Origin: Rebecca billardiae RCC1528
Lineage: Eukaryota > Haptophyta
Direction: 5' to 3'
DNA: 64,000 nt
Assembly (NCBI GenBank): GCA_965240325.2
Contig: OZ251226.1
Coordinates: forward strand, 1,798,001 to 1,862,000
The position numbers were made by a program, and so were the translations under genes. Of this stretch, positions 40,521-51,349 are shown piece after piece (position 1 is the first letter of the stretch; every line of letters starts with the position of its first letter). The notes under the pieces are model-generated. The model had not been told where the DNA came from, did no database searches, and saw only the letters and a program-made list of their open reading frames with translations.

Positions 40521-42719
40521 ATGAGCATACAATTGGCGAGGCGCAGCGCGCGCGTCGAGAGCGACGTCGCTCGCTTCCCGCCCTTTGCAAAGCTCGATCT
40601 CGCGCACGCGCCACCGACGAAGGTCGAGGGCAAGCCGCGAGAGAACGTGGCCGAGCGCGACGCGCGTATGTGCTGCTTTGCGGCTCGTGACGTTGACGCT
40701 GGCCGACTCCGGCACCTGTACGACAGCCTGCTGCAGCCCGCGGTGCCAACGCTGATCTCGCATCCGGAGCCGACTCGCGCGCCCCTTCTTGTGTCTCTCG
40801 ACCCGCAAGGCACCCTGCGCGCCGCGCTCGATGCGGCACTCGCAGCGCGCGATGCTCGCGAGCTGTGGACGCTGTGCGAGCACGCGCAGCTCGCGTACGA
40901 CAGGCGCATCGTGCACGTGGATACCGAGTACACGAGCTGGTGGCTCTCGAGCTCGCCCATGCGCGAGGGCGGCGTGGCGGAGGTGCTCGACCGGTCTCGC
41001 GCAGACGCGGCGCCGCTCGACCTCGACGGCGCGAGTGGCGCCGCGCGGAAGAAGCGACGCAGCGCCGCGGCGGCTGTGGCGACGGTCAAGGAGGAGGAGG
41101 AGGAGCCGTCCGCCATGGCCAAGCGCAAGCGACGCGCCTCGGCCGCCGCGCGACTCGACGTCGACACGCCGCCTGCGGTCGAGGCACCGCCCGCAGCTGC
41201 CGTCCCGCCCAGATCAGGCGGGAAGCAGGCGGAGGCGGCACAGCAGCCCGCCCGGGCGCGCGCGGCAACGCCGACCGAGACGGCGGCTGCGCCACAGCGC
41301 GACGCGGCGAGGGTGGCCGAGCCGACGGTCGCGGTCAGCTCGAAGGCTGAGCGGAAACGCGAGGAGGAGATGGCGGCAAAGGCACTCGCTCTGGCGGAGG
41401 CGCACACTGCGCGCTTGCGGGAGGAGTTCTCTCAGGCGGCGGACGCAGAGATCTCGCTCAAGCGAGGGACTAGCAGACACGAAAGGGCGGACGCAAAGTT
41501 GACACGCAAGCTCAAGGAATCGGAACAGGCGAGAGATCCCGAGGCAGAAGCAGCCGCGCACCACCATGCACCTCTGCTCAGGCACCTGTCCCACGCCGCG
41601 TGGCGCCGCGCGCGGGAGCTTGGCGCTGAGCTGCCCGCGTGGGCGTCATTTCTGCGAGCCGACGTGCCAGCGGTGGAGGAGCAGGGCGCAGCCACGTCGC
41701 TCGCGCGCGGGCCGTCCCTCATGGCGGAGCTCGAGGCGGAGATCGAGCACTTCGCCGACAAGTTCCGCACTCCTCGGCTCAGCCTGCGTGCGTTGGAGAC
41801 TGGCGGGATGGGGTCTGCGCTGTGTGAGGCGGCTGCTGCACTCTGCGCGCTGCTTGCCGCCGAGCAGCTGCCCGCTGACGAGCGCCGCGAGCTCATAGCC
41901 GTCGTCGTGAAGCTCGCCGTACCTCTGAAATATGAGATGTCAGTCTTGCACGACATCGATTTCCCCGGCAGCATCGACTCGAGAAATAGGAGCCGAGATC
42001 GCGGTACCGACGTCGGTGCAGCACAGCTCGTGCGAGCGATGCGCGGCTGCTGCCTGGCGCTCAAGTGCTGTGTGTTCTGCGGCGAGATGAAGTGGCTCGG
42101 CAAGGCGCACGCAGGTGCTGCTGCCTCGCTCACACGCATCGCACGCAACGCAGGCGCTGCGCGCTGGGCGATGGGATCGGCTGCGTACGCCCTCGAAGAA
42201 ATCTCGTGCGTTTTCACCAGCTACTGGAGGTGTATGGACTTGATGGACCAATACTACGAGCCCACGTCCAAGCGCGGCGATCAATCGTCATGGAGCTTTG
42301 ATGACCATCCAGAGAGCGTCGTGGGGCATGCGCTTGCGGCGCTATGCGTCCTGTTCACGGATGAGGACGCGCCACTGGTGGAACGCGTCGCGGCTGCGGA
42401 GGCTGCCGGCATGCACTTGCCAAGACACTTGCTCAGCGACGACATTCGTGAGCGTGTCCTCGACGGTGGAGACCTGATTGAGGAAAGCGAACTCGACGAT
42501 CTTGACTTTGTGCTGACGAGGTGGGAGCACGCACGGGGTGACGCTGAGGAGCTTGCTCGCGAACTCGATCTCGCTCGCAAAGCCTTCAGGGCCAGAGGCA
42601 CGAGCGCCGCCAAGAGCGCGGCTCTACCGCCAATTGAATTGTGCAAAGCTGCGTCAAGCCTTCTCTTCCGTCTTGACACGGCAAGGCGCGTTCTCTCGCG
42701 GGAACATGATGATGAATAA
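40521..42719 (+). CDS. Paralogous protein of unknown function, copy 1
   Basis: Single exon, 732 residues; paralogue of 46246-48375. N-terminal region SARVESDVARFPPFAKLDLA, CCFAARDVDAGRLRHLYDSL and VHVDTEYTSWWLSSSPMREG. A basic nuclear-signal-like patch ARKKRR and an acidic stretch KEEEEEPS follow. Then come a Lys/Glu coiled coil (ERKREEEMAAKALALAEA) and a helical C-terminal domain (FLRADVPAVEEQGAATS, CCLALKCCVFCGEMKWLGK, ALCVLFTDEDAPLVERVAAA), ending LFRLDTARRVLSREHDDE. No catalytic motif recognised; a nuclear or scaffold protein is possible. Compared with copy 2 it is nearly identical over long stretches but differs sharply in two patches (about 41430-41560 and 41895-42000). Confidence 0.75.
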   Translation: MSIQLARRSARVESDVARFPPFAKLDLAHAPPTKVEGKPRENVAERDARMCCFAARDVDAGRLRHLYDSLLQPAVPTLISHPEPTRAPLLVSLDPQGTLRAALDAALAARDARELWTLCEHAQLAYDRRIVHVDTEYTSWWLSSSPMREGGVAEVLDRSRADAAPLDLDGASGAARKKRRSAAAAVATVKEEEEEPSAMAKRKRRASAAARLDVDTPPAVEAPPAAAVPPRSGGKQAEAAQQPARARAATPTETAAAPQRDAARVAEPTVAVSSKAERKREEEMAAKALALAEAHTARLREEFSQAADAEISLKRGTSRHERADAKLTRKLKESEQARDPEAEAAAHHHAPLLRHLSHAAWRRARELGAELPAWASFLRADVPAVEEQGAATSLARGPSLMAELEAEIEHFADKFRTPRLSLRALETGGMGSALCEAAAALCALLAAEQLPADERRELIAVVVKLAVPLKYEMSVLHDIDFPGSIDSRNRSRDRGTDVGAAQLVRAMRGCCLALKCCVFCGEMKWLGKAHAGAAASLTRIARNAGAARWAMGSAAYALEEISCVFTSYWRCMDLMDQYYEPTSKRGDQSSWSFDDHPESVVGHALAALCVLFTDEDAPLVERVAAAEAAGMHLPRHLLSDDIRERVLDGGDLIEESELDDLDFVLTRWEHARGDAEELARELDLARKAFRARGTSAAKSAALPPIELCKAASSLLFRLDTARRVLSREHDDE

Positions 42720-45240
42720 TCGTCGTCGGACGACGACGCGCGCGCGCGATATGACGACGATGATCGCGATATCGCGATTAAATAATGCTGTAGCTTAATT
42801 ATGGCCCGCAGTGCAGGGCGGTCAGAGCGCGCCGCAGCGAGTTAGGTGGAGCCCGCTCCGCGGGCACTAACCACGTTTAAAAAAGATCTTTGCAGACGAC
42901 TTTGATCAAAGAAAAAAGGGACGGGGGACGATTTTCAGGGTTGGAGGAGACCGAGTTTTGAATTTTGAGACCCCCGCCTTTATAGCGCATGCGTTAGGCA
43001 CGAAATCGGATCCTAGTCATAGTGGCCGCCTAGTGAGTTAATTGACGCGGCGGCACGTCCAGGCGGCCAAACTTCATACTAGTCGTAAAGGCGCCGCCCG
43101 GTCCGGGGTCGGGGGTACCATATGACAGGTGGGCCCACAGCCATTAAAAAATGAAAACACGCAATCTCTCTGGCTTTTTCGGACCGCAGCCGTGCTCTTT
43201 TCCTCGCGCTGAAGTCCCTTTTTCCAGGCCGCCGACTCCCGGTCCGGGAAGCCGATCGATCGCGAAAACGATGACCGGGATGGACCTGTGCGCGTCGTCA
43301 GCGCGTTGTCCGCCGCGCTTGCCCGCCTGCCATGCGAGGCACGCTGCGCCGCACGCCCGTGGCATGCTGCGTAGCCTTCTGGAACGAGCCATGCGAACGG
43401 TTCATGCCTGGGTCATCTTCCCGGTCTGCCATCTCTCGCCGACAGTCGCGCGTTCAAACACGGGAACAGCTTTGGGGATTGTAATGCGTGCACAACGCGA
43501 GCTTGGGACACCCGTGAACGAACTGGGACACTCCGGGACGTTACTGGGACAGCATCTGCATGGTGTCCTGGCAATGCCCAGCTACTTCTGCGGCCCTGCG
43601 GAGGCCCGCCTCGTCGGTCAGGTCCCCGGAAGTCTGTGCGGTGTGACCGAACGCTGTGGCTGTTCACACGATCGTGGGCACTTGGGGAAGGATCTGATGG
43701 TCAAACAGCGGTCAAAGCGGATGCGTGTGCCGTCTGTCACCTCCCCGGCCTCGACTCAACTCTCAGTGCCGACGCTCCTCAGGTGTTTGGAAGCTACGAG
43801 CCACTTGGAGGGCCTCGAGCCACACGATTGCACGAGGTCGGGCTGCGCGTCGAGCCGGGTAGATTGCAGCTGATGCGCTTGTTGAGCCCTGTCATGGCTC
43901 TACGCGTACCTCAAGAGCCTAGCTACTCCCCCGCGCGGCCGCACAGCAGTCGCCCCGCCTCTGCTTGGTCATCCGCTGTGCGCCGTGCTCGCTGCGGACA
44001 GTACAGTTGATCCGTTCAACAGTGATTTAAGCCCTTCGTGAGCCTGCCCGAGCACGTTGGCGGCGCCACCGACGCCGGTGCACGGTCAGCAGGCGTACCA
44101 GCTTACCAGTGAGCCATATCTTGCCCTGCTGCCACGCAGGAAGCGGTGATGAGTGCACATCGCTACGCGCGCGCACACCACGGCGAGCCAGCTCGGCGCT
44201 GCGACGAAGCGGCCGTTGCGCACAGTTAGGCAGAGGACGGTCCAGCTGAGGACAGCTCGGACACAGCTTGGTCGCAGTGTAGAGCAACGGTTAGGTCGGG
44301 GCACGAGAAAAGGCGTTCGATGCATAGCAGTGCCTGCCTTGAACGCCACAGATGAGCTCTCGACGAACCTTGTCGGCCGTGTTTACGCTGCGGGCTGCTG
44401 GATGGGCCGGTGGGCCCGGCGCCGCGTGCACCACTCCTGCTTGCCTTGACCACGGCGGGCGGGCTGGCGCCGCGACTCGGTGCGGCTCAATCTTTGCCCA
44501 CGGCTCCTTAAGACTCATCCTTCGAGGGTAGAAGGGTTGGAAAAATTCTTAGGTGTCACATGCACGCCGTACGGCTGCTACGAGAGCAGTCTGAAACAGT
44601 CTGAAATACTATGGCAGCCATGCTGATCAGCATGGCGGTGTATATGTAACGCACGGGTATAACGGTCGTTATCCCGTATTCTCAGAGTGCCCATATACGC
44701 CGTATATGTGACAATGAGTGTGCATGCTGCTGAAGACCTATGATCAGCTCATCAAAGTGCTATATCAAAGTGACGTCTGTCGACCCTATATATCACGTTT
44801 AAGACGCCCGTTACATGGTCGTTACATTGGTCACAGGCCATTTCCAATAAGTAAATAGGGTCACCGTTACGCCCTATATTTACAGCATGTACCACTGGTT
44901 TTTTTACCAGGCAGGCCAGGGGCCATCTCATGGGGCTGGAATCCAGCTCGAGACGAAAGTAAACACCGCGCTATGAGCTCGCGCTCTGCGCCACTATAAT
45001 CCCACAGTAGCCAGTGGGCCCACCTACATATGTGGCATGTGCACCGCCAATCCCAGTGGGCTGCACTGGGCCGCCACTGTTATTGCTAGCTGTCTCAATA
45101 AAGTGCCCTTCGCATCATTCTGCCGGCCCCCACCGCCAGGCCCCACGTCGGACCTGTAAGTTACTAACTTGTTACTTGGAGCTGAACAACTGAATAACAA
45201 GTACAGTCCTTGGGCGGATCAGGATGCCACCAGCAGCACC
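42720..45240. other. 2.5-kb gene-free region
   Basis: Holds the inverted copy of the dispersed repeat (42843-42960) and an AT-richer block with CCTATATAT/GTATATGTGAC-type palindromes (44530-44900). Open frames here are short with no recognisable family; probably degraded repeat sequence. Confidence 0.5.
42843..42960 (-). repeat. Dispersed repeat, copy 2 (inverted relative to 8290-8400)
   Basis: On the minus strand: AAAATCGTCCCCCGTCCC, TTTGATCAAA, AAAGATCTTTTTT and GGGCTCCACCTAAC, the same order as copy 1. Confidence 0.65.
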
Positions 45241-46137
45241 TCATGCAGCCACGAACGGGTTGGTGGCGAGCCACGCGTCCAGGTCCTTGAGACCCGGAGC
45301 CAGGCGCACACCAAGCTCGCGCTTGCCGCCCGGCCCGTAGTAGGTATGCTTCATGAAGAAGTCGTACATCTCCCCGATCTCCTCAGCGCCGGGGAAGCCC
45401 TGCGCCTTGACCTGCTCGATGGTGAGCTCGTGGAAGGCGGCCTTCTTACCCGCAGCTACCATCTTGTCGACAAGCTCCTGCGGGTAGAAGTGGTCGGCCG
45501 CGCACGGCACGAGCAGACCGTCGTACTTGTGCGGGTTGGCAAAGAGTGCAGCGACGACGAGCCCCGTGTCGCTTACATCGTACGCTGTGATGGGCATGTT
45601 GGGGAACGCAAACATGGTGACTCCGTCGACCTCCCGGGAGAACATGAGCAGGTTCTGATAATAGAAGGCCGGCGATGGGAACGTGAGCGTCTCGAACTTG
45701 CTCTTGATGGACATGGCGTACTCCTGCACCTTCGCCTTGTCCGTGAAGTGAGCGACTTTGAGCGTGCCGCCACTGATCTTCTCGCAGTTCGCGAGCGAGG
45801 AGAACTGCACGTGCTTCACCCCGGCTGCGGCGGCTGCGTCGATCAGCGCCGTGCCCTGTGCGAGCTCCTTGCCCATGGACGCCGGGTCCCAGAAGTTTGT
45901 CACGATGTACGCGCCCCACGCGCCGTCAAAGACGCCGGTGCCCTTGGCAAACGTCGACGCGTCGTTCGAGTCAGCCGCGACGACTGTGACGCCGGTCTTT
46001 GCAGCTAGCTTCCGCGCCTTCTCAGTCTGGGTGTCACGCGTGACCGCGCGCACCTCGAATCCCGCGTCGACCAGCGCAGTGAGCACTGAGCCGCCCTGCG
46101 CGCCGGTCGCCCCGAAGACCGTGACCAGGTTCGGCAT
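45241..46137 (-). CDS. NmrA-like NAD(P)-binding protein (atypical short-chain dehydrogenase)
   Basis: Single exon, 298 residues. N-terminal Rossmann motif GATGAQGGSV after a short beta strand (MPNLVTVF), then ADSNDASTFAKGTGVFDGAW, VKHVQFSSLANCEKISGG, TFPSPAFYYQNLLMF, PITAYDVSDTGLVVAALF and ELGVRLAPGLKDLDAWLAT. NmrA-family proteins bind NADP to sense redox state or reduce small quinones/aldehydes; many lack the catalytic Tyr-x3-Lys, which is also not obvious here. Single-gene unit head-to-head (108 bp) with copy 2 of the unknown paralogue. Its absence next to copy 1 shows the duplication did not include it. Confidence 0.85.
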   Translation of the reverse strand: MPNLVTVFGATGAQGGSVLTALVDAGFEVRAVTRDTQTEKARKLAAKTGVTVVAADSNDASTFAKGTGVFDGAWGAYIVTNFWDPASMGKELAQGTALIDAAAAAGVKHVQFSSLANCEKISGGTLKVAHFTDKAKVQEYAMSIKSKFETLTFPSPAFYYQNLLMFSREVDGVTMFAFPNMPITAYDVSDTGLVVAALFANPHKYDGLLVPCAADHFYPQELVDKMVAAGKKAAFHELTIEQVKAQGFPGAEEIGEMYDFFMKHTYYGPGGKRELGVRLAPGLKDLDAWLATNPFVAA

Positions 46138-46245
46138 GGTTCGGCTGTCTTGACAGTCGGCGTTCAGAATCGGGCGCAAATTTCGCTGTGATGGACGGAC
46201 GCAAGCGATCGTCGCCTCCTCGCCGATCGGCGCCCAGACCGCCCG

Positions 46246-48531
46246 ATGAGCACACAATTGGCGAGGCGCAGCGCGCGCGTCGAGAGCGACGTCGCTCGCT
46301 TCCCGCCCTTTGCAAAGCTCGATCTCGCGCACGCGCCACCGACGAAGGTCGAGGGCAAGGCGCGAGAGAACGTGGCCGAGCGCGACGCGCGTGTGTGCTG
46401 CTTTGCGGCTCGTGACGTTGACGCTGGCCGACTCCGGCACCTGTACGACAGCCTGCTGCAGCCCGCGGTGCCAACGCTGATCTCGCACACAGAGCCGACT
46501 CGCGCGCCCCCTCTCGTGTCTCTCGACCCGCAAGGCACCCTGCGCGCCGCGCTCGATGCGGCACTCGCAGCGCGCGATGCTCGCGAGCTGTGGACGCTGT
46601 GCGAGCACGCGCAGCTCGCGTACGACATGCGCATCGTGCACGTGGATACCGAGTACACGAGCTGGTGGCTCTCGAGCTCGCCCATGCGCGAGGGCGGTGT
46701 GGCGGAGGTGCTCGACCGGTCTCGCGCGGACGCGGCGCCACTCGACCTCGACGGCGCGAGTGGCGCCGCGCGGAAGAAGCGACGCAGCGCCGCGGCGGCT
46801 GTGGCGACGGTCAAGGAGGAGGAGGAGGAGCCGTCCGCCACGGCCATGCGCAAGCGACGCGCCTCCGCCGCCGCGCGACTCGACGTCGACACGCCGCCTG
46901 CGGCCGAGGCACCGCCCGCAGCTGCCGTCCCGCCCAGATCAGGTGGGAAGCAGGCGGAGGCGGCACAGCAGCCCGCCCGGGCGCGCGCGGCAACGCCGAC
47001 CACGACGGAGGCTGCACGCAAGCGCGACGCGGCGAGGGTGGCCGAGCCGACAGTCGCGGCCAGCTCGACGGCTGAGCGGAAGCGCGAGGAGGAGATGGCG
47101 GCAAAGGCACTCGCTCTGGCCGAGGCGCACACTTCGCGCTTGCGGACGGAGTTGTCTCGGGCAGAGCGCGCCGAGCGCTCGCTCGAGCGTGGGAGTAGCG
47201 GACAAAGCGCGGCCGCTACAACGAGACGCAACCTCAAGAAGAGCGTGGAGGAGGCGAAAGATGCCGAGACGGAAGCAGCCGCGCACCGACAGGCACAGTT
47301 GCTCAGGCACCTGTCCCGCGCCGCGTGGCGCCGCGCGCGGGAGCTTGGCGCTGAGCTGCCCGCGTGGGCGTCATTTCTGCGAGCCGACGTGCCAGCGGTG
47401 GAGGAGCAGGGCGCAGCCACGTCGCTCGAGCGCGGGCCGTCCCTCATGGCGGAGCTCGAGGCGGAGATCGAGCACTTCGCCGACAAGTTCCGCACTCCTC
47501 GGCTCAGCCTGCGTGCGTTGGAGACTGGCGGGATGGGGTCTGCGCTGTGTGAGGCGGCTGCTGCACTCTGCGCGCTGCTTGCCGCCGAGCAGCTGCCCCT
47601 TGACGAGCGCCGCGAGCTCATCTACGTCGTCTGGAGGCTCGCCGGACCTGCGGAACTTCAGATGGCACTGTTGCCCGACGTCTATGAGCGCAGCATCAAG
47701 TCGAGCAGAAACGGGAGAGATCTCCGTACCGACGTCGGTACCGCACAGCTCGTGCGAGCGATGCACGGCTGCTGCCTGGCCCTCACGTGCTGCGTGTTCT
47801 GCGGCGAGATGAAGTGGCTCGGCAAGACGCACGCAGGTGCTGCTGCCTCGCTCGCTCGCATCGCACGCAACGGAGGTGCTGCGCGCTGGGCGATGGGATC
47901 GGCTGCGTACGCCCTCAACGACATCTTGCTCGATGAGGACCCCAGCTACTACTCAGGGTGTATGAACTTGTTGAACAAATACTACATGCCCACGTCCAAG
48001 CGCGGCAATACATCCTCGTCATGGAGTGACCATCCAGAGAGCGTCGTGGGACATGCGCTTGAGGCGCTATGCGTCCTGTTCACGGATGAGGACGCGCCGC
48101 TGGTGGAACGCGTCGCCGCTGCGGAGGCTGCTGGCATGCACGTGCGTCGCGAGGACTGTGAGAGAGACCTCCAGGGAGGGTCGCTCACAGAACAGGAACG
48201 CGACGCTCTTTCCCTTGTGCTGACGAGGTGGGAGCACGCACGTGGTGACGCCGAGGAGCTTGCTCGCGAACTCGATCGCGCCTACAAAGCTCATCACAGG
48301 GCCAGAGGAATGAGCGCCTCAAAGAGAGCGGCGCTTCCGCCGTATGAGTTGTGCAAAGCTGCGTCGAGCCTTGTCCACCACGACGATTCCCGGGTGGGAG
48401 GGGCGGACATTTTGGAGAAGTTCGAATCGGCGGTTTCCGTCCCGATCTCTATTTCACAAAGCTACTCGCGGTACCGTCGGAGTAATGTAAGTACGTATTT
48501 CGCGCGGGTGCAAATCATTAGTGGCACTTGA
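46246..48531 (+). pseudogene. Paralogous protein of unknown function, copy 2, 3' end disrupted
   Basis: Paralogue of 40521-42719, same start context and nearly identical N-terminus (SARVESDVARFPPFAKLDLA). Homology runs codon-for-codon to LCKAASSLV at 48375. There the frame enters the inserted element and continues with unrelated residues (HHDDSRVGGADILEKFESA) to a stop at 48531. The missing tail of the family (FRLDEARDILSQEYDDS) resumes in frame immediately after the element at 51422, ending at 51499. Variable patches relative to copy 1 lie at about 47150-47300 and 47620-47720. The altered product may still be made (761 residues), so it could be a modified gene and not dead. Confidence 0.75.
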
Positions 48532-49429
48532 TGAAGTCGTTCCTTCAATTCCTCGAATCACCTCCGCCCGCCCTATTCACCTACCCCTCGACCTTCGCGT
48601 TCCACAAGGAGCGTCCCGGCAAAGGGCGCCCCGGCGCGAGAGCCGCTGCCAAAGCCTCGGTAGTCGGCGGGCAGTGGGCTGGGTCTCGGCGGACGGGTGC
48701 GAGTCGAGTCAGGGCCGCGCGGGGGCCGAACGGGCGGGGGAGAGACGCGGCGTCCATGGCGTATTCGCGTGCGCGCATGGATTGCTCGAACCGCCCGAGG
48801 TAGTGTGCGCCACATGTGCGTGCAGACGGCACGACGCCGCGCGAGTCAGCCAGACTGTGAGCTCGTGGTGCTCGCGCCACACGGCGCCCGCGCTGCCCAA
48901 GCAGTGTGCGCCGGAGGAGAAGAGGAAGCTGGCGTGGGTGTCAGAATGTACGCGCGAATGCACCGAGCCCAACGCACGCATCCGCGCACGCATCCCCTTG
49001 TCTGTGACTTTGTTCACTCCGGCGGCTCAGGCCGCCGATGCGTGCCAAGTGAGGTTGCCGTCGCTGCGCCCACATCGCAAGATCGTCTTGGTCCATCGTG
49101 CTCGCGACTACCCACTGCTTGGCCCGTGATGTAGCGTAGACGACTGCTCGCCGGCTCTGGCACTCGCCGGGTCCATGCGACGGCCGGGTGCGGCGCGCCA
49201 CGCGGCCGAGTGGACGGCCCGGGCAGCGGGGCCACGCCGGTGGCCCGCGCAGCGCTCGCGCACACCGCGTGCGTGCCGCAGCGCCGCGTACGGGCACCAC
49301 TGCGCTCGCGGCTGGGCGCAGTGCAGCTAGCGGTCTGCCTTATTCTAGCACTCGCTACACACGGCCTGCTCCCTAGACTTGATGGCATCTGAAATGGTGC
49401 TGGAAGTCGAGCGTCCACACCGGCGTGCC

Positions 49430-49930
49430 GGCAGACGCTCGTTGCGGTCAGGTGTTGCGCGGGCGCAAGCCGTTGGCAGCTAGAACCCAGCTGACCTCGC
49501 GGACGCTGTGTTGCTCTCGCCAGCTGCCGAGCACGTGCCCTTGCTTGATCGCCGTGAGAGACGCGATCGCGAAGAAGTCTCAGCCGGCGCCGCAGAGCGG
49601 CAAGCGGCACATGAGATAGGAGCTCGAGCTCGCGCAGCCAACACACTGGCGGTCCTCAGCAACGAGGCCGATGGCAGTGACGTCGAGCGCGCTGGCCTCG
49701 ACCTGGATATCGGTCCGCTTGGTCGCGTCCACGGCTCGGTAGTGCGCTGCGACGCGCGTGAGCAGCCTCCCGAAGATCGCCGCGTGCTGCTGCTCGCGGA
49801 TGTGGGGGACGGGTCACTGGGGTTGGACGGACCACAGGATCTTGCTGTACCGCGCGACGAGGGTGGGCACAGCCTCCGCCGGCGGGCGGTGCAGCTTCGC
49901 GCTGTGCTAGATGGCAACGATGGCAACGTG
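49430..49930 (-). pseudogene. Eroded coding segment inside the insertion
   Basis: Minus-strand frame reads VARYSKILWSVQP, stop, then REQQHAAIFGRLLTRVAAHY, RAVDATKRTDIQVEASALDV and TAIGLVAEDRQCVGCASSSS, a further stop, and DFFAIASLTAIKQGHVLGSW. Protein-like composition with in-frame stops and no start suggests a captured, decaying gene piece or unresolved introns. Family not recognised. Confidence 0.35.
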
Positions 49931-50180
49931 GTGATGTACTGATTAAACTGCGAGCGCGGCAGCCCGCAGCAACGCTTGGATTCGACGCACGCCAAGCGTG
50001 TCACGCCGATGCTGCGTGGGCGTGCCGCGCGCGGCGCGCGCTGCGCCCCCGCGCCTTGCTCGGGGCAGCGGGGCTCGCGCGCCGCGCCCGGAGTTGTATA
50101 TTTATGCCTGCTGACTTGGCCTCGCCCCCGCGCGCGCCACCGCCCGCGCTGTCGCGCCGTCCGGCCCAGCACGCGCGCAG

Positions 50181-51349
50181 GTGATGGCGACGATCGGCCT
50201 GCCGCACAACGTCCAGTTCTACAAGTCGCAGGGCACACGGTACGATGGCTTCCGCGAGGCGTTGCTAACGGGCCGCGACGTGTTCGTGCAGTACGTGATG
50301 CCGTGGGTCAGACATCCGCAGAGCTGGGTGTCGGTCGGCTGCAGCACCGTGCGCGACGTCGAGTGTGTGTGTGCTCGGGCACATCAAGGCCTGCGGTGCG
50401 CGCGCGCTGCAGCCGTGCCACCGGCCCCGCGCGCGCCCGCCATGCGGGCGGTGTGGGCGGTGTGTGCGCCTGCCCTGCGCCGCGCCGCTCGCCCCGCCGC
50501 CTTCTCTCCAACCGCCGCCTGACGTTGAGGCAGCTCCCGCCCTGATCCTCCCCTCCCTCCCCGAGCCTCCTTCCGCCGCCCGGGCCGGGGGCCCCCGGGG
50601 CGCGGCCGATCGAGAACTGGGCAGGCAGATTGAAAGGCGGCTTGTTCAAGCCGCTGGAGTTGTATTGATGGTGCAAGAAAACCTAGAGCCCCGGCCCAGC
50701 GCGGGAAGCGGCGACACCGCCCTGCGGCGTGGTTCGCCCCGCGCTTGTGGGGGCTAGCGGCTTGCGCATCGCCATCGGAGGAAGTTCTTGGCGCCTGTGG
50801 GATGCTCGTGAAGTGCGTTTGCCCGCGCGAGCACGCGAGGGGTGCATTCCTCTCGCTCGCCTCGCGCCGGCGCGCGTGCGTGCGCTCGTTCGGAACAGCA
50901 TGTTGAACCCCGCGATCACGACCGCGTGAAGCCCACGCACGTGACATTGTGCCGGATGACAGGGCGCCTGGGGCCGGGCAAGTATACTACGGATGCATAC
51001 GTCGGGATGACATCGTATGCCACCCTCGCTAGTGCACCGAATGCCCCTGATGTGCTGTCCCGCGTGCATCACGACCGTCCGCGTGCCGTCGTCGAGAGTG
51101 ACCCACCCAACTTCAGACTGCAATATTAGGTCCCAGGGTGATGCTCAGGTCCCCGGGGGTGTTGGGCCTGTATCATGGTGTCAGGGAGACCCAGAATGAC
51201 TTATTCGCCGGATGGCCATCATACCGCTGAGACCTAATATACCCGTGTAACGGTCGGGGCTCTAGGTTTTCTTGCACCATCAATATCCTACCAAAGGAGC
51301 CGCCTCTTTAACAATCGGGTTGTTTAGGGTTCAGGCTGGTGCCTTTTAA
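50181..51349 (+). pseudogene. SAM-methyltransferase-like exons, split by a nested element
   Basis: Exon a (about 50181-50362, preceded by an acceptor GCGCAG) reads MATIGLPHNVQFYKSQGTRY, DGFREALLTGRDVFVQYVMP and WVSVGCSTVRDVE. The FYK...YD..R..LL.GR.......GC.T.R pattern resembles BtaB-like betaine-lipid or other class I methyltransferases, with motif I GCGT changed to GCST. A phase-2 intron (GTGTGT..CCCCGAG) leads to exon b from 50566 (ARPIENWAGRLKGGLFKPLE). Exon b is interrupted at a TA (50663) by a 619-bp element and resumes at 51284 (PTKGAASLTIGLFRVQAGAF), stop at 51349. No upstream exons were identified, so this appears to be a gene fragment. Confidence 0.5.
50665..51283. mobile_element. 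619-bp MITE with 29-bp perfect inverted repeats, TA-flanked
   Basis: TTGATGGTGCAAGAAAACCT continuing AGAGCCCCG (50665-50693) is repeated exactly in reverse at 51255-51283. TA dinucleotides flank both ends (50663-64, 51284-85). It is inserted inside exon b of the methyltransferase-like fragment, where removing it plus one TA restores the reading frame. It has no transposase and is unrelated in its ends to the 11.4-kb element. Confidence 0.88.
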
